Positions 34,732-42,651 of a DNA stretch of 64,000 nt are shown here, in pieces (positions within the stretch are counted from its first letter, which is position 1; each line of letters begins with the position of its first letter). The notes under the pieces are model-generated. The model was not told where the DNA came from, ran no database searches, and saw only the letters and a program-made list of their open reading frames with translations. The position numbers and the translations under genes are program-made. Origin of the DNA: Flavobacterium hydatis. GTDB taxonomy: Bacteria; Bacteroidota; Bacteroidia; Flavobacteriales; Flavobacteriaceae. Location: NCBI RefSeq assembly GCF_000737695.1, contig NZ_JPRM01000055.1:1-64000 (forward strand). Reading direction: 5' to 3'.

Positions 34732-36086
34732 TGAAATACAGTTTTCTTTTCTTTCTATTATTATCATTGAATTGTTTTGCACAAACGGTTGATTTTCCAA
34801 CAACGAAAGTCGATTCTATTGTAAGTAGAATCAAGTTACCCGTAATTCCTTCATATCAAATAAATGTTGTTACGCTTGGCGCGAAAGGAGATTCTGTGAG
34901 CGATAGCAAGCCAGCTTTTGATAAAGCGATGGCATTATGCAAGAAAAATAAAGGCGGAACAATTGTCGTTCCGAGAGGAATTTACAAACTCAACGGACCA
35001 ATACATTTTGTTAGCAATGTAAAGCTAGTAATAGAAAAAGATGCTAAAATTAAATTTAGCGATAATCCCGATCATTATTTACCATTGGTACTTACAAGTT
35101 GGGAGGGAACAATGCTTTACAATTATAGTCCGCTTATATATGCGTACGGATGTACAGATATTGCTATTACAGGTGAAGGAACAATTGATGGCGAAGGAGG
35201 AAATACTTGGCGTAGTTTTAAAGCAAAAGAAAATGCGGGTAAAAAATTAAGCCGCGAAATGAATCATAATAATATTCCGTTGAAAGATAGAAAATTCGGA
35301 AAGGGATATTTTTTAAGACCACAAATGATTCAGTTTTTCAATTGCAAAAATATTTTGGTTGAGAAAATCCGAATCGAAAACTCCCCATTTTGGTGCTTAC
35401 ATTTATTAAAATCAGAAAGTATAACCGTTAGAGATGTAAGTTATAAATCTTTAAATCATAACAATGACGGAATCGACCCAGAGTACGCCAAAGATGTTTT
35501 GATAGAGCGGATTACATTTAATAATGGGGATGATAATATTGCTATTAAAGCAGGTAGAGATCATGAAGGAAGAGCCAACTCGGACACACCCAGCGAGAAC
35601 ATTGTAATTAGAAATTGCAATTTTAAAGGACTACATGGTGTCGTTTTAGGAAGCGAAATGTCGGCTGGAATTAAAAATGTATATGTGGAGAATTGCAAAA
35701 CGGTTGGTTACTTAAAAAGAGGAATTTATTTAAAGACAAATGCAGATAGAGGAGGTTATATAAAAAATGTTTTTGTTCGAAATATCCAATTAGACGAAGT
35801 AGAAGATTGCTTGTATATTACTGCCAATTATCATGGTGAGGGAAGCGGTTTTCCATCTGAAATATCAAATATTTCATTCTCTAATATTTCGTCTAATAAA
35901 GTAACGGGAACAGGAATTGTGATTCAGGGATTCCCTGAGAAAAAAGTTAGGAATATTACATTGGATAACATTGAAATCAAATCGGCTAAGAATGCAATTT
36001 CGAATAGTAATGCTGAAAATGTTACTATAAATGAGGTTTATATTGGTGAAAAAGCAACAGTTCCTACGGCGGTTTCGAAGGGTTAA
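34731..36086 (+). CDS. GH28 family hydrolase 2
   Basis: This 451-residue GH28 protein has a signal peptide ending C-F-A-Q near residue 18. Catalytic Asp motifs are present: N-N-D-G at 244-247 and G-D-D at 266-268, with H-G at 302-303. The family's R-I-K motif reads Y-L-K at 333-335, so the usual Arg is replaced by Tyr. The first GH28 enzyme of the locus keeps R-I-K. This points to a different subsite preference, for example rhamnogalacturonan or modified galacturonan; that is inference. It shares a G-S-E-M-S-A-G block and similar length with the first GH28 enzyme. It is isolated by repeats on both sides and may have its own promoter. Confidence 0.87.
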   Translation: MKYSFLFFLLLSLNCFAQTVDFPTTKVDSIVSRIKLPVIPSYQINVVTLGAKGDSVSDSKPAFDKAMALCKKNKGGTIVVPRGIYKLNGPIHFVSNVKLVIEKDAKIKFSDNPDHYLPLVLTSWEGTMLYNYSPLIYAYGCTDIAITGEGTIDGEGGNTWRSFKAKENAGKKLSREMNHNNIPLKDRKFGKGYFLRPQMIQFFNCKNILVEKIRIENSPFWCLHLLKSESITVRDVSYKSLNHNNDGIDPEYAKDVLIERITFNNGDDNIAIKAGRDHEGRANSDTPSENIVIRNCNFKGLHGVVLGSEMSAGIKNVYVENCKTVGYLKRGIYLKTNADRGGYIKNVFVRNIQLDEVEDCLYITANYHGEGSGFPSEISNISFSNISSNKVTGTGIVIQGFPEKKVRNITLDNIEIKSAKNAISNSNAENVTINEVYIGEKATVPTAVSKG

Positions 36087-36133
36087 AGGAACAAATGTTC
36101 AAAGGGACAGAGATTCAAAGAGGCAAAGGTTTT

Positions 36134-36440
36134 CTGTAGAGACGCACCGCAGTGCGTCTACGTAATATGGGTTTGTCTAAAAAGTAGGGAGGAAAGAAGA
36201 AAAAGAACAAAGAAAGGAACAAAGGGGCAAAGGTTTTCTGTAGAGACGCACCGCAGTGCGTCTACGTAATATGGGTTTATTATAATGTAATCATATGTCA
36301 GGCTGAGCGGAGTCGAAGCCCCGTACGCCCTTCGACTCGGCTCAGGGTGACAAGACTGTGGAGAAGAGGACAAAGATTCAGAGGAACAAAGGAACAAAGA
36401 CACAAAGGTATTCCGTAGAGACGCACCGCAGTGCGTCTAC
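36134..36440. repeat. Repeat-rich spacer between GH28 2 and CE12
   Basis: This gene-free stretch holds three further GACGCACCGCAGTGCGTC hairpins (36134-36162, 36239-36266, 36413-36440) and a second copy of the GAGCGGAGTCGAAG inverted repeat at 36297-36352. Between them are purine-rich GGAACAAAGG words like those at 34157-34200 and 55500-55570. Confidence 0.82.
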
Positions 36441-36465
36441 ACAATATGAGGATTACACATAATAA

Positions 36466-36532
36466 AAATCTAAGCAGTCTAAAAATAACAAGAAGTCTAA
36501 AAAAAGAAGTCTAAAAAAAGAAATCTAAAAAA
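36466..36532 (+). repeat. AGAAGTCTAAAAAA minisatellite before CE12
   Basis: About four units of a 14-bp AGAAGTCTAAAAAA-type repeat run directly up to the ATG at 36533, with an initial TCTAAGCAGTCTAAAAAT like the 17-bp unit before GH28 2. The two genes thus share the same kind of leader repeat. Confidence 0.8.
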
Positions 36533-37279
36533 ATGAAATATTATCTATTAATTATATTACTGATTACCCTTAATGTCTCGGCACAAAAAACTACTTTGTA
36601 TTGTATTGGAGACTCAACTATGGCGAATAAAATAGATCCGGATAAAAACCCTGAGCATGGTTGGTGTCAGGTATTACAGCCATTTTTTGGAGAAAGTGTT
36701 ATTGTAGCAAATAAGGCTGTAAACGGACGAAGTACAAAAAGTTTTATAGCGACTAAGCTTTGGGATTCGGTATATAAATCACTTAAAAAAGGAGATTATG
36801 TTTTTATTCAGTTTGGACATAATGATGGAAAAGTAACCGATTCACTTCGATATACAAATCCGCATACTGCATATCGTTATAATCTGATTCGTTTTGTAAC
36901 CGAAAGCAGAGCCAAAGGAGCGATTCCGATTTTATTTTCGTCTATTGCCAGAAGAAAATTTAACGAGCAAGGTGTCCTTATAAGTTCACATGGAGATTAT
37001 CCTCTAGAAGCCAGATTGGTTGCTAAGGAACTGAATGTACCATTTATAGATTTAGAATATTACACAGAAATATTAGAACAATCTTATGGTCCTGAAAAAT
37101 CGAAAATATTGCATTTGCATTATAAGGCAGGGGAGATTGCTTATTATCCAGAAGGTAAGGTTGATGATACGCACCTTTCATTATTAGGCGCAACTGAAAT
37201 TGCAAAATTAGCAATAGAACAAATTAAACTTTCGGATAATCCGTTGCTTAAAAAACTAAAAAAGGGAATTAAGAATTAA
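36533..37279 (+). CDS. Rhamnogalacturonan acetylesterase, CE12 (SGNH hydrolase)
   Basis: This 248-residue SGNH hydrolase has a signal peptide ending V-S-A-Q at residue 18. Its four blocks fit CE12: G-D-S-T at 26-29 with nucleophile Ser28, the block II Gly at N-G-R-S-T (64-68), G-H-N-D at 95-98 with Asn97, and D-D-T-H-L-S at 211-216 with the Asp/His pair. CE12 enzymes remove acetyl groups from rhamnogalacturonan I, opening it to lyases and hydrolases. It is the last gene of the pectin locus. Its end overlaps by 4 bp the end of the convergent metal transporter gene. Confidence 0.9.
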   Translation: MKYYLLIILLITLNVSAQKTTLYCIGDSTMANKIDPDKNPEHGWCQVLQPFFGESVIVANKAVNGRSTKSFIATKLWDSVYKSLKKGDYVFIQFGHNDGKVTDSLRYTNPHTAYRYNLIRFVTESRAKGAIPILFSSIARRKFNEQGVLISSHGDYPLEARLVAKELNVPFIDLEYYTEILEQSYGPEKSKILHLHYKAGEIAYYPEGKVDDTHLSLLGATEIAKLAIEQIKLSDNPLLKKLKKGIKN

Positions 37280-37962
37280 ACGTTAACTCCAAAAAGGTAA
37301 CCAACTAATGCTGATATTCCCATTGCAAAAGTGCCCCATATAGTAATCCTTAATATGGCTGTAATAGTACTAGAACCTCCAGCTTTGGCGGCTAATGCTC
37401 CAGAAAGAGCAAGGAAGATTATTGCAAAAGTATATTGACATAGTACAATTTCTTTTAGGGGAGCAAAAATAGAAACAAAGAGAGGTAAAATTCCTCCAGC
37501 AATAAATGATGCAGCCGATGCAAAAGCAGCTTGTAATGGTTTTGCCTGAGTAATTTCGTTAATGCCTAATTCATCTCTGGCATGAGTTTCCAGAGCATCG
37601 TGAGCGGTTAATTGTATAGCAACTTCTTTGGCAAGTTCAGGAGTTAAACCTCTATTTTCATAGATTTCTGCTAGTTCTTCTAATTCTACTTCAGGCATAG
37701 TTTTTAGCGCTATGAGTTCTCTTTCCAGATCTGCAGTTTCTATATCAGACTGAGAACTTACAGAAACATATTCGCCGGCAGCCATAGACAAAGCACCAGC
37801 AACTAAACCAGCAATAGTAGCCAGAATTATAGGTTCACGAGTGGTGCTAGCTGCAGCAATACCAATGGCTAAACTTGTAGTTGATAAAATACCATCATTA
37901 GCACCAAGAACTGCTGCTCGTAACCATCCACTTCTGTTTATATAATGATGTTCTGCTTCCAT
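37276..37962 (-). CDS. VIT1/CCC1-family Fe2+/Mn2+ transporter
   Basis: This 228-residue inner-membrane protein has the VIT-family layout. The N-terminus A-E-H-H-Y-I-N-R-S-G-W-L-R-A-A-V-L-G-A-N-D-G-I leads into the first two membrane segments. A-G-A-L-S-M-A-A-G-E-Y-V-S-V follows, then an acidic cytoplasmic metal-binding helical region (about 75-130), then three C-terminal membrane segments. It probably exports or stores Fe2+/Mn2+. It is transcribed after a small unknown gene with only 5 bp between them, so the two form an operon pointing toward the pectin locus. No functional link with pectin use is apparent. Confidence 0.9.
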   Translation of the reverse strand: MEAEHHYINRSGWLRAAVLGANDGILSTTSLAIGIAAASTTREPIILATIAGLVAGALSMAAGEYVSVSSQSDIETADLERELIALKTMPEVELEELAEIYENRGLTPELAKEVAIQLTAHDALETHARDELGINEITQAKPLQAAFASAASFIAGGILPLFVSIFAPLKEIVLCQYTFAIIFLALSGALAAKAGGSSTITAILRITIWGTFAMGISALVGYLFGVNV

Positions 37963-37967
37963 AAAAT

Positions 37968-38372
37968 TTAGTTGTTTTTCGGGATAGTTTTAATGTATTC
38001 TTCCTGAACTTTCTGAACACCTCCAAAACTATCTTTTAGAGCATTTTTTATTTGTAAATGTGTCTTGTTACCAAAAGCTTTTTTCCAATCATTAAAGTCG
38101 TAGATATGTATTTCTTTGGCGTAAACATTTGTAACAAAAGTGATTCTGGATATTGAATATTTATATGGTTTAAGTTCATGCGATACTTGTCGGTTTGGTA
38201 CAACAATAAGAATTGTTTCCCATTGTAGGTAATCTTTTGGGATATCTTGGCGGGCGTTAAGACCTATTGCATTGAAAAAAAGCTTGATTTTTTCATCATT
38301 AAGCTTATTTAATTTCTTGTCTATCACTGAAAGTTCCCTCCTCAACAAGGTTTCATTTTCAATAGTACTCAT
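37968..38372 (-). CDS. Unrecognised 134-residue protein upstream of VIT transporter
   Basis: I do not recognise a family. The protein has no signal peptide or membrane segment. The first 40 residues are charged and probably helical (L-R-R-E-L-S-V-I-D-K-K-L-N-K-L-N-D-E-K), perhaps a coiled coil. The remainder alternates hydrophobic and polar residues like a small alpha/beta domain with several aromatic residues. It has few cysteines or histidines that could bind metal. It lies 5 bp upstream of the VIT transporter gene on the same strand, so they are expressed together and could be functionally linked. Confidence 0.6.
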   Translation of the reverse strand: MSTIENETLLRRELSVIDKKLNKLNDEKIKLFFNAIGLNARQDIPKDYLQWETILIVVPNRQVSHELKPYKYSISRITFVTNVYAKEIHIYDFNDWKKAFGNKTHLQIKNALKDSFGGVQKVQEEYIKTIPKNN

Positions 38373-38693
38373 GGCAATAATTTTATAATTAAAAGATAAA
38401 ATTAATATTAAAAAATGGCAAAGGCCTTTGTTAGTCGGTTAGACTGGTTCTAAATTTTAGTAAGGAAATATTTTAAGTTTTTTTATAAAAAAGCAATAGG
38501 GATAAAAAGGCTGATTACTGTCATTTTGTTAGAATATAAGGCTTTTGTTTTGAGTTTTTATGTCAATAATTCAGTTATTTATGAAAAAATGACAGTTTTT
38601 GTGCTTTGGTATTTGTTTTGTTATATGCATGGTGTTGATCAACATTTTTAATGATTATTAAATTATTTGTATAACTATTAAAAGTAAATCATC
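38373..38693. other. Divergent gap before hsp20
   Basis: This 321-bp AT-rich region has no ORF. CTGTCATTTT at 38518-38527 and its exact inverse AAAATGACAG at 38586-38595 form a widely spaced 10-bp inverted repeat upstream of hsp20 that could be a regulator site. Confidence 0.45.
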
Positions 38694-39146
38694 ATGTTAA
38701 GTATCAGAAAAAACGGAAACAATGCACAGTCATTCCCATCATTATTAGACGATTTTTTTGGACGTGAACTTTTTAACTGGGAAAACAGCAATTTTTCATC
38801 TACAAGCACAACTATACCATCAATAAATGTTAAAGAAACAGATGAAAATTTTGAAGTAGAAGTAGCTGCTCCAGGGATGGATAAAAAAGATTTTAATATT
38901 ACTCTTAATGATAATTTATTAACGATATCTTCTGTTAAGGAGAATGAAAAAGAAACCGTTGAAGATAATTATACTCGAAAAGAATTTAGTTATCAATCAT
39001 TTCAACGAAGTTTTGAATTACCAAACAATGTTGTTGATGAAGAAAAAATAAAAGCACATTATGATAATGGACTTTTACACCTTGTTATTCCTAAAAAAGA
39101 AGAAGCAAAGGAAAGTAAATCTCCAAGAGTAATTGAAATTAGTTAA
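38694..39146 (+). CDS. Hsp20/alpha-crystallin small heat-shock protein
   Basis: This 150-residue protein has the alpha-crystallin domain at about 40-140: D-E-N-F-E-V-E-V-A-A-P-G-M-D-K-K-D-F-N near 53, and the characteristic A-x-x-x-N-G-L-L sort of motif as H-Y-D-N-G-L-L-H-L near 123, ending with a polymerisation-type I-P-K and the C-terminal I-E-I-S. It acts in the cytoplasm as an ATP-independent holdase for unfolding proteins. It stands alone with a terminator 50 bp downstream. A 10-bp inverted repeat about 100-175 bp upstream may be regulatory. Confidence 0.95.
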   Translation: MLSIRKNGNNAQSFPSLLDDFFGRELFNWENSNFSSTSTTIPSINVKETDENFEVEVAAPGMDKKDFNITLNDNLLTISSVKENEKETVEDNYTRKEFSYQSFQRSFELPNNVVDEEKIKAHYDNGLLHLVIPKKEEAKESKSPRVIEIS

Positions 39147-39193
39147 TGCTAAATTCTAACACTCTAAACAATTACATTTAGTTTTTTTGATAG

Positions 39194-39225
39194 AGGTCGT
39201 CTCGTTATGAGGCGGCCTTTATTTA
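39194..39225 (+). terminator. Terminator after hsp20
   Basis: Stem AGGTCGTCTC (39194-39203) with GAGGCGGCCT (39209-39218), two wobble pairs, loop GTTAT, followed by TTATTT. It lies between hsp20 and a convergent gene. Confidence 0.8.
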
Positions 39226-39238
39226 TATTATTTGGTTT

Positions 39239-39655
39239 CTACTTCCAAATTAACACTACAGTACCTCCGATAATTAATAGTGCTCCAATGGCAGTTTTTA
39301 GGGTTAAACTTTCGCCTAGAAAAGTAACTGAAAGAATAATTGTTAATGCAAGACTTAATTTATCGATAGGAGCTACCTGAGATACATCGGCCATTTTTAG
39401 CGCTTTAAAATAAAACATCCAAGACAATCCTGTTGCTACTCCTGAGATAACAAGAAAAATGATATTCTGTTTTGATAAAGTTAGTATTCCTTTTGCTTCA
39501 GAGCGAAACAAGACGATACTCCATATCATGATAAGTACCACCACAGTTCTTATAGCAGTTGCAAGGTTTGAATTTACATTTGCCATTCCGACTTTGGCAA
39601 AAATAGCAGTCAAAGCTGCAAAAATTGCCGATAACACTGCATATACCCACCACAT
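39239..39655 (-). CDS. EamA-domain membrane protein, half size
   Basis: This 138-residue protein has about five hydrophobic segments covering a single EamA/DMT repeat. It begins W-W-V-Y-A-V-L-S-A-I-F-A-A-L-T-A-I-F-A-K-V-G. The family end motif E-x-L-T-x-x-x-x-x-G-x-x-L-I-x-x-G appears near 108-128. Full-size EamA transporters have ten segments, so this one must dimerise to transport, like small multidrug-resistance proteins. Stand-alone proteins of this length are common and the frame shows no sign of truncation. The substrate is unknown. It ends 13 bp from the hsp20 terminator. Confidence 0.85.
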   Translation of the reverse strand: MWWVYAVLSAIFAALTAIFAKVGMANVNSNLATAIRTVVVLIMIWSIVLFRSEAKGILTLSKQNIIFLVISGVATGLSWMFYFKALKMADVSQVAPIDKLSLALTIILSVTFLGESLTLKTAIGALLIIGGTVVLIWK

Positions 39656-39882
39656 AGTACTTTTTTTAATTCATTGAAACACTCAAAAGTAAGCATTACA
39701 AATGAATATTTTTTGTATAAATAATAATACAATTGTATTAAAAAAAAATTAAGTCAGACCTATTATGGATATAATAAAGTCTTTGCACTTTAATTTTAAT
39801 TCACTAAATTTAAGTAATCTTTAAAATTTAAAGATTTATTTCAAAAATAAAATTATTATTAACTCAATTAATACTTTTTACT

Positions 39883-40275
39883 ATGAATTATATCCCTTTA
39901 ATCGGCAGAATCCTATTTAGTACAATTTTCATGTATTCTTCTATCGCAAATTTTTCAGATTATTTTGTTTACGAAGCGACAGCCAAAGGAATACCATATT
40001 CTTGCGTTATAGTTCCATTTGTCGGAATTTTAGAATTATTAGCAGGATTAAGTATTTTAACGGGATTCATGGCCAAATGGGGGGCATGGTTAATAATTCT
40101 TATTATGTTACCAGTAACATTTATAATGCATGATTTTTGGAATATTGATGACCCTGTTAAACATCAATTGGTTCTTATGACTTTTATGAGAAACCTATCA
40201 ATTATTGGGGCTGCATTAATGATTTCTTTCTTTGGAGCTGGTCCTTATAGTTTTGATGTATATAAGGCTAGATAA
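39883..40275 (+). CDS. DoxX-family membrane protein
   Basis: This 130-residue protein has four predicted membrane helices. The DoxX pattern I-G-R-I-L-F-S-x-I-F-M-Y-S-S-I opens the protein, and F-V-G-I-L-E-L-L-A-G-L-S-I-L-T-G sits in the second helix, followed by A-K-W-G-A-W-L. DoxX proteins are small inner-membrane proteins linked in various species to redox balance or detoxification. No partner gene is nearby to refine the role. The gene stands alone between an EamA gene on the other strand and a convergent ABC transporter. Confidence 0.85.
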   Translation: MNYIPLIGRILFSTIFMYSSIANFSDYFVYEATAKGIPYSCVIVPFVGILELLAGLSILTGFMAKWGAWLIILIMLPVTFIMHDFWNIDDPVKHQLVLMTFMRNLSIIGAALMISFFGAGPYSFDVYKAR

Positions 40276-40353
40276 GAGACATATTATCTGTATTTTATTT
40301 GAAGTAAACTTTAGTAATTATATTTTATAAAGTTGCGATTGCAATCAAAAAAT

Positions 40354-40422
40354 AAACCATATAAGTAAGGTAAGTTCATTTAAGTTTTAGACTTATATTT
40401 TCTTATAATACTTATATGGTTT
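40354..40422. repeat. Inverted-repeat element between doxX-like and ABC genes
   Basis: Perfect 12-bp ends AAACCATATAAG and CTTATATGGTTT enclose TAAGTTCATTTAAG and ACTTATATTTTCTTA words. It is a single relative of the array at 11854-12061. Its position between two convergent genes suggests use as a bidirectional terminator. Confidence 0.7.
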
Positions 40423-40428
40423 AAAAAA

Positions 40429-42249
40429 TCAATTGGTTTTATTATGTTTTTTAGAAGAAGGTAAATCGTCTTTACGTTCCCCTATTTGTTGTCTCCACAT
40501 GGCATAATACAATCCTTTTTTGTCTACAAGTTCGTTATGATTTCCTTGTTCAATAATTTTTCCGCGTTCTAGTACAAATATGATATCGGCATGCATTATG
40601 GTCGATAATCTATGCGCAATGAGAATAGTAATTTGCTGTTTATCTGCAGATATTTCTCTAACAGTTTCTGTAATTTGAGATTCTGTAAGAGAATCTAATG
40701 CCGAAGTAGCTTCATCAAATATCAATATCTTTGGTTTACGCAATAAAGCTCTGGCTATTGAAAGGCGTTGTTTCTCGCCACCCGAAAGTTTTTTGCCTCC
40801 TTCGCCAAGAACAGTATCAAGACCTTTCCCTGAATTGATTATAATAGGAGTTGCAGAAGCTTTCTCTATTGCCGAAAGCATTTCTTCGTCTGTTGCATCG
40901 GGTTTAACAAAAAGCAGATTTTCACGAATAGATCCTGAGAATAGTTGTGTATCTTGAGTTACAAACCCCATTTGTCTGCGAACACGATTGTATCGCAAAT
41001 CTTTAATCGATATATCATCATAAAGAATATCGCCTTCTACAGGACGGTATAAACCCACCAATAGTTTTACAAGAGTAGATTTTCCTGAACCAGATGGCCC
41101 TACAAATGCAATATTATCACCAAGTTTTGCTTTAAATGAAATATTCTGAATGGCATTATAACTGGCATTTTTATGTCTGAAAACCACATCATTAAAATGT
41201 AATTGACTAATTGCACCAACTTCTACAGGATCTTCGGGACTATATTCTGGTTGTTTTTGCATTAGCTCATTAAAAAGAAACAAAGCAGTTTCGGCTTCGC
41301 GGTACGATATAATTATGCTCCCAAGATCTTGTAATGGACTTATAATTCCAGACGATATAAATTGCATAGAAATTAGTTCGCCAGGAGATAAAACGTTTTT
41401 AAAAATAAGCCATAACAAGATGAATAGTATGGATTGTTTTAAAAATATCAAAATACTACCCTGAAGAAAAGTAAGAGTTCGCATTTTCTTGACCTTTTCC
41501 ATTTCCAGATCATATATTTCCTGCGTATGAACTTTTAGGCGTCGAATTTCGGGATATGTAAGACCTAAACTTTTTACAAGTTCTATGTTACGCAAACTTT
41601 CGGTTATAGTACCGCTCATTTGGCGGTTTTGCCTAATTAATGAGCGCTGTAATGTTTTTATCGAGCGACTTAAAATACTTGTTAATCCGCCAAGGACAAC
41701 TACACCAATAAAAAATACAGGAATAAGCGCCCAATGTTTGGTAACAGCATACCACATCAAAAAACCGATACCAACTACCGAAGTAAATAAGATATTTATA
41801 AAAGACGAAATAAACTTCTCTGTATCTGTACGTACTTTTTGTAATACAGATAAGATTTCTCCGCTACTTTGATCCTCAAATTCCTGAAAAGGTAATCTTA
41901 ATGTTTGTCGCAAACCATCATTAAAAATTTGCATACCAAATTTTTGTACAATCATTCGTAATACATAATCTTTAAGCGAAAGGAATAAACGAGCAGCAAG
42001 GGCAACAATTACAGCTATTATCAATAGTTTAATAACACCTTCTTCTTTGCTACCGTTGCCTTGTTTATTGTTTAATGCGTAATCATCGATAATTTTTCCA
42101 AAAATAATTGGGTCATAAAGGGAGAGTATCTGCGATATACCAGCAAAGAATAAAACAAGTACAATAAGCCAACTATACGGTTTAAGGTATTTCCAGAATA
42201 AAATCATATTAAATCTTAATTGAAATGAATGTACAGTTATAACAAACAA
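40429..42249 (-). CDS. ABC-type exporter, fused permease-ATPase
   Basis: This 606-residue half-transporter has an N-terminal six-helix ABC membrane domain (about 15-310) and a C-terminal nucleotide-binding domain (about 350-590). Walker A G-P-S-G-S-G-K-S-T, Q-loop, signature L-S-G-G-E-K-Q-R and Walker B I-L-I-F-D-E-A-T-S-A-L-D are all visible, followed by the H-loop A-H-R-L-S-T. It would work as a homodimer in the inner membrane and export lipid or hydrophobic compounds, as in the MsbA/LmrA group. The substrate is not indicated. A start at the internal M-I-L-F-W-K-Y-L-K (residue 15) would also be plausible and more typical for the family. Confidence 0.92.
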   Translation of the reverse strand: MFVITVHSFQLRFNMILFWKYLKPYSWLIVLVLFFAGISQILSLYDPIIFGKIIDDYALNNKQGNGSKEEGVIKLLIIAVIVALAARLFLSLKDYVLRMIVQKFGMQIFNDGLRQTLRLPFQEFEDQSSGEILSVLQKVRTDTEKFISSFINILFTSVVGIGFLMWYAVTKHWALIPVFFIGVVVLGGLTSILSRSIKTLQRSLIRQNRQMSGTITESLRNIELVKSLGLTYPEIRRLKVHTQEIYDLEMEKVKKMRTLTFLQGSILIFLKQSILFILLWLIFKNVLSPGELISMQFISSGIISPLQDLGSIIISYREAETALFLFNELMQKQPEYSPEDPVEVGAISQLHFNDVVFRHKNASYNAIQNISFKAKLGDNIAFVGPSGSGKSTLVKLLVGLYRPVEGDILYDDISIKDLRYNRVRRQMGFVTQDTQLFSGSIRENLLFVKPDATDEEMLSAIEKASATPIIINSGKGLDTVLGEGGKKLSGGEKQRLSIARALLRKPKILIFDEATSALDSLTESQITETVREISADKQQITILIAHRLSTIMHADIIFVLERGKIIEQGNHNELVDKKGLYYAMWRQQIGERKDDLPSSKKHNKTN

Positions 42250-42651
42250 AATGAATTATAAAGATATTAAATAAAGAAATGAATAATTGTGATATATAAA
42301 ATCAATTTCTTGAGTAGGTATTTTTTGCAATTATTTATTTTCAGACTATAATAATTATGCAAACTTTAAAATTATTTTATTTTAATTTAAGATGTTGTAA
42401 TTCAGGTAATTGTTGTTTTGTTTGTGATGATTTACTTGTTCTTATACGGGAATTTGTTTATATCTTTATAAGACCCAAATCTTATCATTATGAAACGAAT
42501 TATCATATTAATACAATTAGGTTGTTTGTTGCATTGAAAAGTTTGTGATGCTTAATTGGGTATTATAAACTCTTAATTAAAAAGATACTTAGAGTTACTT
42601 TATTCAATAAGCTTTTTATTATTATTTAATAATTAAAAGTTTCAAAACTAT
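42250..42651. other. Divergent gap, ABC exporter / ThDP enzyme
   Basis: This 402-bp AT-rich region should hold promoters for both divergent genes. A 63-codon frame at 42357-42548 has no recognisable features. No repeat or operator pattern stood out. Confidence 0.5.

Noticed and set aside
39239-39655. EamA protein as a truncated pseudogene
   Set aside because: The frame has a natural start and stop and covers exactly one EamA unit; stand-alone half-size proteins are common.
42357-42548. 63-codon ORF upstream of the ThDP enzyme
   Set aside because: Its composition follows the AT-rich intergenic background and it has no domain, signal or partner.
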